Source of the DNA: RGIG3528 sp963649295
Lineage (GTDB): Bacteria > Bacillota > Clostridia > Lachnospirales > Lachnospiraceae
Length of the DNA stretch: 20,796 bases
NCBI GenBank assembly: GCA_963649295.1
Contig: CAVJHK010000028.1
Coordinates: 1-20,796, forward strand
Direction: 5' to 3'
Shown: in pieces, positions 1 to 7,831 of the stretch
How positions within the stretch are numbered: the stretch's first letter is position 1
Layout of the letters: every line of letters begins with the position of its first letter
Notes under the pieces: generated by a model
Told to the model about the DNA's origin: nothing
What the model saw: the letters and a program-made list of their open reading frames with translations, nothing else
The model's database searches: none
Program-made: the position numbers and the translations under genes

Positions 1-278
1 TCCTTACCGTAAAGCTCGTAGTATGCCATCGCTGTTGTCACGGCAATCGGAATTCCCTTATATGCAGGTCCGAACAGCACGTCAAAATCATCACCAAAGT
101 TGTCATGTATCGCTTTTGCATAATATTCACCGAGCTTCTTTAACATTTTTCCCGTAACATATGCTCCCGCATTCATAAAAAAGGGTGATTTTCTGCCGCT
201 CTTAAGCGTAAAGTCACCGAATTTCAAAACGTCCGATTCAACCATAAATTCAATAAATTCTTTTTTGTAATTTTCCAT
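1..278 (-). CDS. pyrE: Orotate phosphoribosyltransferase, N-terminal part (runs off the left edge)
   Basis: Orotate phosphoribosyltransferase joins orotate to PRPP to give OMP in de novo pyrimidine synthesis (cytoplasmic). About 92 residues are visible, beginning MENYKKEFIEFM. The family-typical block LKFGDFTLKSGRKSPFFMNAG (in two parts: LKFGDFTLKSGR, KSPFFMNAG) binds the substrate phosphate region, followed by FGPAYKGIPIAV, where PyrE has its conserved GxAYKGIPLA segment. The start is the ATG at 276-278, preceded by a GGACAG ribosome binding site. The gene is cut by the window edge, so the PRPP-binding motif is not visible. A strong promoter sits just upstream (311-339), so it is probably expressed separately from the c-di-GMP gene further upstream on the same strand. 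Confidence 0.92.
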   Translation of the reverse strand, partial: MENYKKEFIEFMVESDVLKFGDFTLKSGRKSPFFMNAGAYVTGKMLKKLGEYYAKAIHDNFGDDFDVLFGPAYKGIPIAVTTAMAYYELYGK

Positions 279-310
279 ATCTGTCCTTTTTTGTCTCTTC
301 CTGTATTTTT

Positions 311-339
311 ATCATATGAAAAAATTCCGATTCAATCAA
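311..339 (-). promoter_or_regulatory. Predicted sigma-A promoter of pyrE
   Basis: Read on the minus strand: -35 TTGATT (334-339), a 17-base spacer, -10 TATGAT (311-316). Transcription would begin near 304, leaving a leader of about 26 bases. The -35 hexamer overlaps the T-rich tail of the upstream terminator at 338-371, so one gene's end is packed onto the next gene's promoter. No room is seen for a PyrR attenuator in this short leader. Confidence 0.65.
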
Positions 340-371
340 AAATTGAGCCGTAAATATAATTCACAGCTCAA
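337..371 (-). terminator. Rho-independent terminator of the c-di-GMP protein gene
   Basis: On the minus strand TTGAGCTGTGAA pairs with TTTACGGCTCAA (with G-T wobbles) around a 5-base TTATA loop, a stem of about 12 bp, followed by TTTTTG. It lies about 75 bases downstream of the stop codon of the 447-3536 gene and upstream of pyrE, separating the two transcripts. Confidence 0.72.
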
Positions 372-446
372 AATTATAAATCAGCGTCCTAAATATATCA
401 AGTAAAAAACATTCATATCGTGTTGCGTTTGTCTGCGTCTCTCATA

Positions 447-3400
447 TCATTTCTCATTTTTTACCCACTTTATATATTCGTCAACCGGCATCGGACGTGC
501 AAAAACATACCCTTGGACATAATCACACTCGGTATCCATGAGCTCATCAACCTGTTCTTCTCTTTCGATACCCTCCGCAATCGTAACCATATTTAATTCC
601 TTTGCCATACGAATTGTATTTCCGACTATTGTTTTGTGACGTTTTTCGTCCGTACTTTCCTCAAAAAACTTTTTATCAAGCTTAAGTATGTCGATCGGAA
701 GCTTGTGGAGCACATTGAGACTTGAATAATCGCTTCCGAAGTCATCCATGGCACAAATGCATCCGCGAGCCTTTAAAAGCTCAAGTACATCATAAAATTT
801 GTCGAAGTCCGTAACCGCTATTCCTTCCGTAAATTCAAGCTCAAGGTCTTCCTCATCAATTCCGTACTCCTTTACGACAGAATCATATTCATCGATAAAA
901 TTCGAACTTACAAGCGTATTCCTTGATATATTTACGGCAAGTCTCACGTTCATTTTTTCTGTGTTTTTAAGCTCCCTGATCAATTTACATGCATTACGGA
1001 GCATATACAAATCAAGTTCAATAATTCTTCCGTTTTCTTCAAAAATCGGAATGAATTCCGAGGGCGACGAATATATTTTTCCGTCTTTGAACCAGCGGCA
1101 AAGCACTTCTGCCCTTAAGTAGCTCTTTTCTTTTTTAGAGCCTCCTATATAAACCTGCGGCTGCAAATAAAGCTCAAATTCGGATTTTTGAATGGCATTT
1201 TCCATTTCACCGCTTATTCTTATATCTCTTGCGGCCTTTTCACGCATTTTTTCGTCATAAAATCTGATGCATATCTCCGTTTCCTCTTTGGCACTGTTTT
1301 CCGCAATCGTTGCATTGTTCAACATTTCATCGATTTCAATGTTATCGGAAATATTAGGCAAATAAACGCCGATTGACATTTTTAACCGGTAGAGACCATT
1401 ATAATTCACCGCAAAATAATTCGAAACCGACTCATTTATCTGTTCAAGCCTTTCTTTCAAATCATCCCTGTCGTCATATGTGCACAAAGCACAAAATTTG
1501 TCACCCGAAATACGACAAAGTGCAATAAGCCCGCCAAGCTTTCTCGCAAACGCATCTCCGACCTCTTTTAAAATTTTGTCACCCGTTTCAAACCCGTATA
1601 CTTCATTTATATATTTAAATTTTCTTATATCCCAGGCACAAAGTGCAAAATTCATATCCTCCGAATAAATTTCTGTTTCCGAAACCTTTTTCCTAAATCC
1701 CTCATAATTTAAATATCCCGTAGTCTCGTCATAGTACATCTGATTATATATAGCCTTATTCTCATTAAGTGTTCGAACAACGTCCACATAATGCTCGGCA
1801 ACACTCACCAGCATCGAGATATCGTGCATTCTTACCGATAAATTTATAAGACATATATATCCGTATACTTTAATTCCGTCCCAAATCGGTGCTATGCCGA
1901 CATTTTTGATATTATTTCTCGCAAAATATTCAAATGCCCGTTCTTCGCACGATTTTAAATTATTTGTATCTTCAATATATACAAGTGCATTTTTTTCAAG
2001 CTTTGATCGCCAATTTTGAACCGCATACGCACTCATGTCAACCCGGAAATGACGCACCTCATCCTTCGGAATATTAAAAGATGCCGTTTCCGTCCTTTTG
2101 TCCATACAAAGAATATAACCCTTTTCGGCACCAAAAAAATTGCACAGCACATCTATTTCCTTTTTAAAATATGTGCCTAAATCCTTGACCGGCTCAACTT
2201 CATTGCATAAACAATGCGAAATAAGATTTTGGGCATCTATGGAACGCTTGAGCGAATCGTTTTCGGTATAATGTGAGCATATTTCACAAAATACTGCAAT
2301 CAGACATACTTCACCGTTGTATTCGGCATATACGTTTCGTTCATCATACAAAGTACCGTTTAAGCTCAAGGTATTCATTTTAAACGAATACGTTTTGCGG
2401 CTGCAAAAATCATGCTTGCATCCGGCACACATGTCATTTCCGCCCGATAAAATTTCAAAACACTTTTTGCCTCTAAAAGAACTGTAAAATTCCTGATTTT
2501 CACATCTTTTTGAAGTATATACATCAAGGATTTCCATTGTATGCATATTTATTACAAGAAGAAAATCTTTCGGTCTCTTAAGATACAGGATGCTCGGCAT
2601 CTCCATGATGCAATTGTCCATAAGCCATACAAATATATCCCTGAAATCAAATTGCCGCTTTTCGGCAAGACTGTCTGGATTCGGCTTATATATTTCAAAA
2701 ACATCCTTGTGGATTCTTAAGGCTTCACGTTCAAGAGCCCGTCTGTAAAAAGCAAATCCGTTTTTGCCGTTATTTTTGGCATAATACATTGCCGTATCGG
2801 CCTGTTTGTAAAGTGTGGTAAAATCGCGGTTGTTCTTTCCGACCGTTGCGACACCGATGCTCGAACTTAAGACAACGCCACCTTCGGTATATTCCGAAAG
2901 TCTGTGCAAAAAGCTCTTGAGTCTCGCTTTAAGCATTCTTTCGTCTCCGGCATCACGTATAAAGCATATAAATTCGTCTCCGCCTATACGTGCAAGTATT
3001 GTTCCCTTCTCAAAAAATTCATTAAGCGCCGTCGAAAACTTTTTTATTGAGCTGTCCCCTATATCATGGCCGTACAAATCGTTAATCTTCTTTAATCCGT
3101 CAAGATCAAAAAGCAAAAAAGCCATATATGTATCACCGGTGTCTAAAAGTTCCTTATCGATTGCTTCCTTGGCATATCCTCTGTTTAAGAGGCCCGTAAG
3201 CGGATCGCTTCCGAATTCTTTTCGCATATCTTTTTCTTTTTCGGATAAAAGGTTTTTGTTTTTACGCTTATCGATGCAAAGCAAAACCGCATACAAAACG
3301 ATATTAAAAAAAACAACAAAAACCGCTCCCACAACGATAATTTCGTTACGGTCAGCCATATTTTTGTCGTCTTTGTTTTCGTACGTCTCGTTTGATTCCG

Positions 3401-3536
3401 AAGTATTCAAATAACTTTCTTTGATATGTGTCTGCTTTCCCGCATTATATGCGGCAATTATCAAAATCAAAGCAATTACAAAAAAACATACGGTCCCCAA
3501 AACCCTCAATGCCCGATTGTCTTCATCCTTCTTCAT
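447..3536 (-). CDS. Membrane-bound c-di-GMP signalling protein (GGDEF-PAS-like-GAF-GGDEF-EAL)
   Basis: A 1029-residue c-di-GMP turnover protein. Order of parts: membrane helix (about 10-30), a short extracytoplasmic loop of some 35 residues, second helix (67-88), GGDEF domain (about 108-265) with an intact ARIGGDEF motif (GGDEF at 185-189), a PAS-like region with clustered cysteines (C359, C370, C373, C378), a GAF-like region (about 447-585), a second degenerate GGDEF (SGDKF at 677-681) and a C-terminal EAL domain (about 780-1025). The first GGDEF has no RxxD inhibitory site at the usual position. The EAL domain keeps its likely metal and catalytic residues: AEVLCRW (EVL for EAL), VNIS, EFTEG, DDFGSDYSSL, KLDKKF, AEGIE and VQGY. 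I infer potential cyclase activity in the first domain, an inactive or regulatory second GGDEF, and an active phosphodiesterase. The ATG at 3536 is chosen over a TTG 18 bases upstream because AGGGG lies 7-8 bases before it. Confidence 0.9.
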   Translation of the reverse strand: MKKDEDNRALRVLGTVCFFVIALILIIAAYNAGKQTHIKESYLNTSESNETYENKDDKNMADRNEIIVVGAVFVVFFNIVLYAVLLCIDKRKNKNLLSEKEKDMRKEFGSDPLTGLLNRGYAKEAIDKELLDTGDTYMAFLLFDLDGLKKINDLYGHDIGDSSIKKFSTALNEFFEKGTILARIGGDEFICFIRDAGDERMLKARLKSFLHRLSEYTEGGVVLSSSIGVATVGKNNRDFTTLYKQADTAMYYAKNNGKNGFAFYRRALEREALRIHKDVFEIYKPNPDSLAEKRQFDFRDIFVWLMDNCIMEMPSILYLKRPKDFLLVINMHTMEILDVYTSKRCENQEFYSSFRGKKCFEILSGGNDMCAGCKHDFCSRKTYSFKMNTLSLNGTLYDERNVYAEYNGEVCLIAVFCEICSHYTENDSLKRSIDAQNLISHCLCNEVEPVKDLGTYFKKEIDVLCNFFGAEKGYILCMDKRTETASFNIPKDEVRHFRVDMSAYAVQNWRSKLEKNALVYIEDTNNLKSCEERAFEYFARNNIKNVGIAPIWDGIKVYGYICLINLSVRMHDISMLVSVAEHYVDVVRTLNENKAIYNQMYYDETTGYLNYEGFRKKVSETEIYSEDMNFALCAWDIRKFKYINEVYGFETGDKILKEVGDAFARKLGGLIALCRISGDKFCALCTYDDRDDLKERLEQINESVSNYFAVNYNGLYRLKMSIGVYLPNISDNIEIDEMLNNATIAENSAKEETEICIRFYDEKMREKAARDIRISGEMENAIQKSEFELYLQPQVYIGGSKKEKSYLRAEVLCRWFKDGKIYSSPSEFIPIFEENGRIIELDLYMLRNACKLIRELKNTEKMNVRLAVNISRNTLVSSNFIDEYDSVVKEYGIDEEDLELEFTEGIAVTDFDKFYDVLELLKARGCICAMDDFGSDYSSLNVLHKLPIDILKLDKKFFEESTDEKRHKTIVGNTIRMAKELNMVTIAEGIEREEQVDELMDTECDYVQGYVFARPMPVDEYIKWVKNEK

Positions 3537-3597
3537 AAATAAGACCCCTGTCAATGAAAAATCATAACCCCGGTAAAATGCAGTTAAATTTTTATTG

Positions 3598-3627
3598 ATT
3601 ATAGTACATATGTCCTATTTTTGTCAA
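3598..3627 (-). promoter_or_regulatory. Predicted consensus sigma-A promoter of the c-di-GMP protein gene
   Basis: On the minus strand: perfect -35 TTGACA (3622-3627) and perfect -10 TATAAT (3598-3603), spacer 18 bases. Transcription would start near 3591, giving a leader of about 55 bases. The -35 ends within ten bases of the mgtC stop codon, so the two neighbours are probably separate transcripts or only partly linked. Confidence 0.8.
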
Positions 3628-3635
3628 ACAGGCAT

Positions 3636-4322
3636 TCAGTCGCAGGTTATTTCCTTTACATCCGGAATATCGTTAAATATGGAAGTAAGCGAATTTACCT
3701 CATTCTGCTTTAAGTGCTTGACAACGGAATTAAAATAAATAAGTCCGTCATCCTTTTTCTTTATGCTGTATTCTTCGACTTCAACTTTATTTGTATTAAA
3801 ATATGCTTTGATATCGTCGATTATTCCTTTTCTGTCAACGGCCGCAATTTTAATTTCGGTTGCGGCAATCGTTTCCGAGCTCAAATTGTATTTATGCAGA
3901 AAATATTGAATAACTACAACAAAAACAGTCGTAAAAACACCTACGCCATACATTCCGGCGCCTATCGCAAGTCCACATGCGGACGTGGTCCAAAGTCCTG
4001 CGGACGTGGTAAGCCCTCTGATTGACGTACCTTTAAGGAAAATAACGCCGGCGCCGAGAAAAGAAATACCCGAAATAACGTTTGAAGCAACTCTCGACGC
4101 ATCAAGCTGAATGCTGTCATATACGACAACATCAAAAAATCCGTATTTTGAAATAATCATCATAAGTGCGGCGCCGAGGCAAACTATGATATGCGTCCTG
4201 AGTCCCGCTTCCTTCTGTCTTTTGCTTCGCTCAAGTCCTATGACCGCTCCGCATGCCGCCGCAACAATAATACGCAATATATATTCTTCCTGTCCCGAAA
4301 AAAGGAAATTAAATGCTTTCAT
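3636..4322 (-). CDS. MgtC/SapB family membrane protein
   Basis: A 228-residue inner-membrane protein of the MgtC/SapB family, whose members are linked to magnesium homeostasis and, in pathogens, to inhibition of the F-type ATP synthase; the role here is unknown. The N-terminal half has about five membrane helices and the family signature GLERSKRQKEAGLRTH (about residues 29-44), SFLGAGVIF and GLTTSAGLW. The C-terminal portion (about 150-228) is soluble and looks like the ACT-like tail seen in longer members. The ATG at 4322 is preferred because the strong ribosome binding site GGGGAGGAA lies 7 bases upstream; an upstream in-frame ATG would lie upstream of the predicted transcription start. The gene is divergent from glyA and has its own promoter at 4355-4383. 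Confidence 0.9.
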   Translation of the reverse strand: MKAFNFLFSGQEEYILRIIVAAACGAVIGLERSKRQKEAGLRTHIIVCLGAALMMIISKYGFFDVVVYDSIQLDASRVASNVISGISFLGAGVIFLKGTSIRGLTTSAGLWTTSACGLAIGAGMYGVGVFTTVFVVVIQYFLHKYNLSSETIAATEIKIAAVDRKGIIDDIKAYFNTNKVEVEEYSIKKKDDGLIYFNSVVKHLKQNEVNSLTSIFNDIPDVKEITCD

Positions 4323-4354
4323 AAACCGGTTCCTCCCCTTGTTATGATTTTCGA

Positions 4355-4383
4355 ATTTTACCATAAAGCATAACAAAAGTCAA
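4355..4383 (-). promoter_or_regulatory. Predicted sigma-A promoter of the mgtC-like gene
   Basis: On the minus strand: -35 TTGACT (4378-4383), 17-base spacer, -10 TAAAAT (4355-4360) with an extended TGG immediately before it. Predicted start of transcription is near 4348, some 26 bases before the ATG at 4322. No magnesium-sensing leader RNA can fit in so short a leader. Confidence 0.75.
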
Positions 4384-4558
4384 CATTCACATAGTAACTT
4401 TTTGGTAAATTATTGTGTCTTTTCTTGTTGATTCGATTGTTAAGTTTTTCTCATACTTATAAATGACAGAAGAATAAATTCTTTTCGGATTATCGATTTT
4501 TAACTTATCTTATGCTAAAATAACACATAACCATTTTATTTTAAAGAGAGGAGTTCAA

Positions 4559-5797
4559 ATGCTTGATTTTAACGAAATAAAAAAATCCGATCCCGAGCTT
4601 TTTGACGCCATGGGGCTTGAATTACGCCGTCAGTGTGATCACATCGAGCTTATTGCATCGGAAAATTTTGTAAGCCCCGCGGTTATGGAGGCAATGGGAA
4701 GTCATCTTACAAACAAATATGCGGAAGGATATCCCGGAAAGAGATATTACGGCGGCTGTGAATACGTTGACATGGTTGAATCACTCGCAATCGAACGCGT
4801 AAAAAAGCTTTACGGATGCACCTGGGCCAATGTTCAGCCCCACTCCGGAGCACAGGCAAACATGACAGTTTTCTTTTCGCTTCTTAAGCCTGGCGACACA
4901 TTCATGGGAATGAGTCTTGCGGACGGAGGTCATCTTTCACACGGAAGCCCGGTTAATTTTTCGGGAACATATTTTAATCCCGTATCTTACGGAGTAAACG
5001 AAGACGGCTTAATCGACTATGACGAGGTTCTCCGCATTGCAAAGGAATGCCGCCCAAAACTCATTCTTGCGGGTGCTTCGGCATATCCGAGAGCAATCGA
5101 TTTTAAGCGTTTCCGTGAAATCGCCGACGAAGTGGGAGCAATTCTCATGGTTGACATGGCACATATTGCCGGTCTTGTTGCTGGCGGTGTTCACGAATCC
5201 CCCATTCCCTACGCCCATGTCACAACATCCACAACACACAAAACTCTTCGCGGTCCCAGAGGCGGAATCATTCTTTCATCGGAAGAATTTGCAACTGAGC
5301 ACAAGCTCAACAAAGCTCTCTTCCCCGGAATTCAGGGCGGACCGCTTATGCATATAATTGCCGCAAAAGCCGTATGCTTTAAAGAAGCTCTTGATCCTTC
5401 CTTTAAAATTTATGCGGAAAATATTGTAAAAAATGCCACAGCACTTGCCTCGGGTCTTAAAGATCGCGGCTTTGACCTTGTATCAAACGGCACCGACAAT
5501 CACCTCATGCTTGTAAATCTCATAAGCAAGGGTGTTACCGGAAAAGAGACTGAACATCTTCTTGACGCCGTAAATATCACATGCAACAAAAATGCAATCC
5601 CCCGCGATCCCGCAAAGCCTAATGTAACAAGCGGAATAAGACTTGGCTCAGCCGCAGTCACAACGCGCGGATTTGATACATCGGATATGGACATGGTTGC
5701 GCACGCAATCGCTCTTGCAATCGACTCTAAGGGTGAAAAAGAAGCAGAAGTAAAAGAAATCGTAAAGAAACTTACGGATAAGCATCCTTTGTATTGA
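4559..5797 (+). CDS. glyA: Serine hydroxymethyltransferase
   Basis: Converts serine plus tetrahydrofolate to glycine plus 5,10-methylene-THF, the main source of one-carbon units; PLP-dependent, cytoplasmic. The 412-residue length is normal for bacterial GlyA. Visible hallmarks: ELIASENFVSPAV (30-42), TNKYAEGYPGKRYYGG (51-66), PHSGAQAN (94-101), the PLP-contacting MVDMAHIAG (197-205) and the Schiff-base lysine K228 in TSTTHKTLRGPRGG. The ATG is preceded by AGAGAGGAG at 4545-4553, 5 bases before the start. It is the only clear plus-strand gene here, flanked by a divergent mgtC-like gene and a convergent kinase gene, so it is probably monocistronic. A possible weak -10 (TATGCT, 4511-4516) lies upstream but I see no good -35. 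Confidence 0.98.
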   Translation: MLDFNEIKKSDPELFDAMGLELRRQCDHIELIASENFVSPAVMEAMGSHLTNKYAEGYPGKRYYGGCEYVDMVESLAIERVKKLYGCTWANVQPHSGAQANMTVFFSLLKPGDTFMGMSLADGGHLSHGSPVNFSGTYFNPVSYGVNEDGLIDYDEVLRIAKECRPKLILAGASAYPRAIDFKRFREIADEVGAILMVDMAHIAGLVAGGVHESPIPYAHVTTSTTHKTLRGPRGGIILSSEEFATEHKLNKALFPGIQGGPLMHIIAAKAVCFKEALDPSFKIYAENIVKNATALASGLKDRGFDLVSNGTDNHLMLVNLISKGVTGKETEHLLDAVNITCNKNAIPRDPAKPNVTSGIRLGSAAVTTRGFDTSDMDMVAHAIALAIDSKGEKEAEVKEIVKKLTDKHPLY

Positions 5798-5807
5798 TTT
5801 TTTTCCA

Positions 5808-5845
5808 AAAAGTCCCGAAATCAGATTGATTTCGGGACTTTTATC
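5808..5845. terminator. Bidirectional rho-independent terminator between glyA and the convergent kinase gene
   Basis: AAAAGTCCCGAAATCA (5808-5823) pairs perfectly with TGATTTCGGGACTTTT (5827-5842): a 16-bp stem with a 3-base loop. The A-rich left arm and T-rich right arm give a T run on each strand, so it can stop glyA (plus) and the minus-strand operon ending at 5861. It sits 10 bases after the glyA stop codon. Confidence 0.93.
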
Positions 5846-5860
5846 ATTAAAATTCCACAT

Positions 5861-6772
5861 TTAAAATAAAGCTTTTTTGAGTTCTTCAAGTTCGGGAAAT
5901 GCCGTATTTCCGCCTTTCTTTGTTACACATCTGCCGCCGCAATAATTTCCGCATTTTAAACACATATCATCATCAAGCCGGTTTACATATCCCCAAAGAA
6001 ATCCCGCGTTAAAGCTGTCTCCCGCTCCTGTTGTATCAATAGCCTTCACTTCATTCGCTTTTCGAAAAAGAGGTGATTTGCCGCGCTTTACGTAATAAGC
6101 GCCTGTCTTTCCCGCCTTTATAACCATGTTTCCGTAATTTGAAAAATATCCGATTGCCGATTCAATCGTCTTTTCCCCCGAATATCCCATAGCTTCAACT
6201 TCATTCATAAAGAACACGTCCACATATTCCATAAGCTCAACTATTTTTTTGTTCCAAAGCCCCGTTTCGTCAAAAGCAACATCATAAGAAACGGTGACTC
6301 CGACAGTCTCTTTCAAATATTTAAGAACAGACAGAATTTTATCATGATTTTTTGCATCATATCCCGTTATATGGACATGTCCTATATCCGAAAGATCAAT
6401 CTTCTTTAAAATTTCTATATCATTCTTCATAATGCTTCCCGCATATGAAATAAAAGAGCGGTCCTTATCGCTTGTAAAGCTTATCGAAATCCCCGATTCC
6501 ACAGAATCGTCATATATAGCCTTTGACAAATCGACACCGACCTTTTTCATCGAATCCGTAATCATCTGCCCTATCATATCGGTTGACAAAACGCCTGCAT
6601 ACGAAACTTCAGCCTTTAATTTTCCGAGTCCCATTGCAACAAGCGCCGCACCGCCGCCTACCATAATCGGCATTTCTTTTACATACTCTTCCGTACCGGG
6701 TGCGGGAATCAATCTCTTTCCCGAAACAAATATGTCAAGATTTGCATCTCCGTAAACCAAAATCTTCTTCAT
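5861..6772 (-). CDS. PfkB-family carbohydrate or nucleoside kinase
   Basis: A 303-residue ribokinase/PfkB-fold kinase that transfers phosphate from ATP to a sugar or nucleoside; the substrate cannot be read from the sequence. The start MKKILVYGDANLDIF and the glycine patch MVGGGAALVAMGLGKLKAEV (37-56) form the substrate side. MNEVEA (189-194) and the anion-hole/catalytic block DTTGAGDSFNAGF (246-258, catalytic Asp about 252) form the ATP side. The region CLKCGNYCGGRC is cysteine-rich (four Cys in 12 residues), unusual but probably just local composition. GGTGA lies 7 bases before the ATG. It follows the PAP2 gene by 23 bases and is the last gene before the bidirectional terminator, so it is likely cotranscribed with it. 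Confidence 0.88.
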   Translation of the reverse strand: MKKILVYGDANLDIFVSGKRLIPAPGTEEYVKEMPIMVGGGAALVAMGLGKLKAEVSYAGVLSTDMIGQMITDSMKKVGVDLSKAIYDDSVESGISISFTSDKDRSFISYAGSIMKNDIEILKKIDLSDIGHVHITGYDAKNHDKILSVLKYLKETVGVTVSYDVAFDETGLWNKKIVELMEYVDVFFMNEVEAMGYSGEKTIESAIGYFSNYGNMVIKAGKTGAYYVKRGKSPLFRKANEVKAIDTTGAGDSFNAGFLWGYVNRLDDDMCLKCGNYCGGRCVTKKGGNTAFPELEELKKALF

Positions 6773-6795
6773 AATCTTTCACCAAATAATCCCAT

Positions 6796-7725
6796 TCAAT
6801 TAAATTTAAATATTTTGTTTAATTTTTTTTCTGTCGGCTTAAATACAATCGGCGAAACACCTATTGTTACAAAGCTCACAAAAGTATATCTCACCGTTCT
6901 CATTAAAAGATAAGGAAATGTTTCTTCCGGGAACAGCCCGCCTATTAATGCCTTTAAAATAAGATTAGTCACAACAAAAACAAATCCGCCGAACAGTGTT
7001 CTCAGTACCATATATAGCTTTTTATCGGTATTTTCAAAATTTACGCATTTTTCGTCAAAAAGCATTGCACCCGAAAATCCGAGAAGAAGTCCGTAATTTG
7101 TGAAAAAATCCTCCGTCGTGCAATAAAAGAAACCCGTTGCTCCCACAGCCAAAAAGATTAAATAAAGTATGTACTTATTTTTGATTTTCGGCATCAAAAT
7201 CTCTATCAATGCACATGAAACAACACCGAGAATAAGTCCTGTGAGTACATCAGTCGGCCAATGTGCACCGAGATAGCATCTTGAAATTGCAATAAGAATC
7301 GGAATAATAATTGCGGGAATTTTTACCCATTTATGCTCCTTAAATTCTATTATAAGTGCCGAATAAAGAGACGATGCGGACGATGAATGTGCCGACGGAA
7401 ACGAATATCCCGTGACTTCCCTGTGAAGAACTATATCATCCGAAGAAAGCCATGGGCGAAGCCTCTTAAACCGGTTTTTGATAAGCGTATTTATGACCAT
7501 TGATGAAATTACCGCAAGTCCGAGCTTCTCACCCTTTTTCTTGTCAATTCCCCAATATATAATTCCCATCACAAGTATCGCAAAATATTCTTCTCCGAGA
7601 AACGAAAAGAAATTGTTAAGCGCAACAAGAAATTTTTGAAGCGCTCCCGTTCCGCCAATTCCCTGAAGCCATATGATAAAATCCTTTTCCCATTGCCAAA
7701 AAAATATAGTTCCGAACATAATCAT
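6796..7725 (-). CDS. PAP2-family membrane phosphatase
   Basis: A 309-residue polytopic membrane protein with the complete type-2 phosphatidic acid phosphatase signature: KX6RP (K83 to R90-P91), SFPSAHS (P110-H113) and SRX5HX3D (S148-R149, H155, D159). Such enzymes dephosphorylate lipid phosphates such as undecaprenyl-PP, phosphatidate or PGP at the outer face of the membrane; which one applies here is unknown. The length exceeds minimal PAP2 proteins (about 200): residues 185-309 add several more membrane helices of unknown role. The start is not clean: a good Shine-Dalgarno (GAGAGGAG, 7746-7753) lies 20 bases before the ATG at 7725, with a hairpin between them. A second ATG at 7719 is possible. 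The gene sits in a minus-strand run between the YjdF-like gene and a PfkB kinase. Confidence 0.9.
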   Translation of the reverse strand: MIMFGTIFFWQWEKDFIIWLQGIGGTGALQKFLVALNNFFSFLGEEYFAILVMGIIYWGIDKKKGEKLGLAVISSMVINTLIKNRFKRLRPWLSSDDIVLHREVTGYSFPSAHSSSASSLYSALIIEFKEHKWVKIPAIIIPILIAISRCYLGAHWPTDVLTGLILGVVSCALIEILMPKIKNKYILYLIFLAVGATGFFYCTTEDFFTNYGLLLGFSGAMLFDEKCVNFENTDKKLYMVLRTLFGGFVFVVTNLILKALIGGLFPEETFPYLLMRTVRYTFVSFVTIGVSPIVFKPTEKKLNKIFKFN

Positions 7726-7727
7726 TT

Positions 7728-7753
7728 TTAGGTTAAAAGCCTAAGCTCCTCTC
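7728..7753 (-). promoter_or_regulatory. Shine-Dalgarno separated from the PAP2 start by a small hairpin
   Basis: On the minus strand GAGAGGAG (7746-7753) is followed by one C, then TTAGG-CTTTTAA-CCTAA (7728-7744, a 5-bp stem with 7-base loop), then AA and the ATG at 7723-7725. Linear distance is 20 bases; folding the stem would bring it to about 3-5. An in-frame TAG (7741-7743) lies inside the hairpin, ruling out a start further upstream. Confidence 0.5.
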
Positions 7754-7761
7754 AAAATATA

Positions 7762-7831
7762 TTTAATGTTTTGTTCCTTCTGTTTAATATTTTGTTCCTT
7801 CATTTTTTTATATTTACTGTTTTGTTTCTTC
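7762..7831 (-). repeat. Three 19-bp tandem-like repeats at the end of the YjdF-like gene
   Basis: Minus-strand unit GAAGGAACAAAAYATTAAA occurs at 7783-7801 and 7762-7780 with one mismatch (period 21). A more diverged copy, GAAGAAACAAAACAGTAAA, lies at 7813-7831 and includes the last codons and stop of the YjdF-like gene. The two good copies sit inside a possible 20-codon reading frame (7741-7803) that repeats the peptide KEQNIK, but it lacks a ribosome binding site, so I do not call it a gene. Confidence 0.75.

Noticed and set aside
2815..3414. A 199-codon plus-strand open frame antisense to the c-di-GMP protein gene
   Set aside because: The opposite strand carries clear GGDEF motifs; this frame is Ser/Pro-rich without recognisable motifs or a ribosome binding site, as expected of a shadow frame.
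3536..3554. TTG start for the c-di-GMP protein gene
   Set aside because: The ATG at 3536 has a well-placed AGGGG; the TTG lies upstream of that site and lacks its own.
3537..3597. A c-di-GMP riboswitch in the leader of the c-di-GMP protein gene
   Set aside because: The leader after the predicted promoter is only about 55 bases, too short, and lacks the conserved GEMM core.
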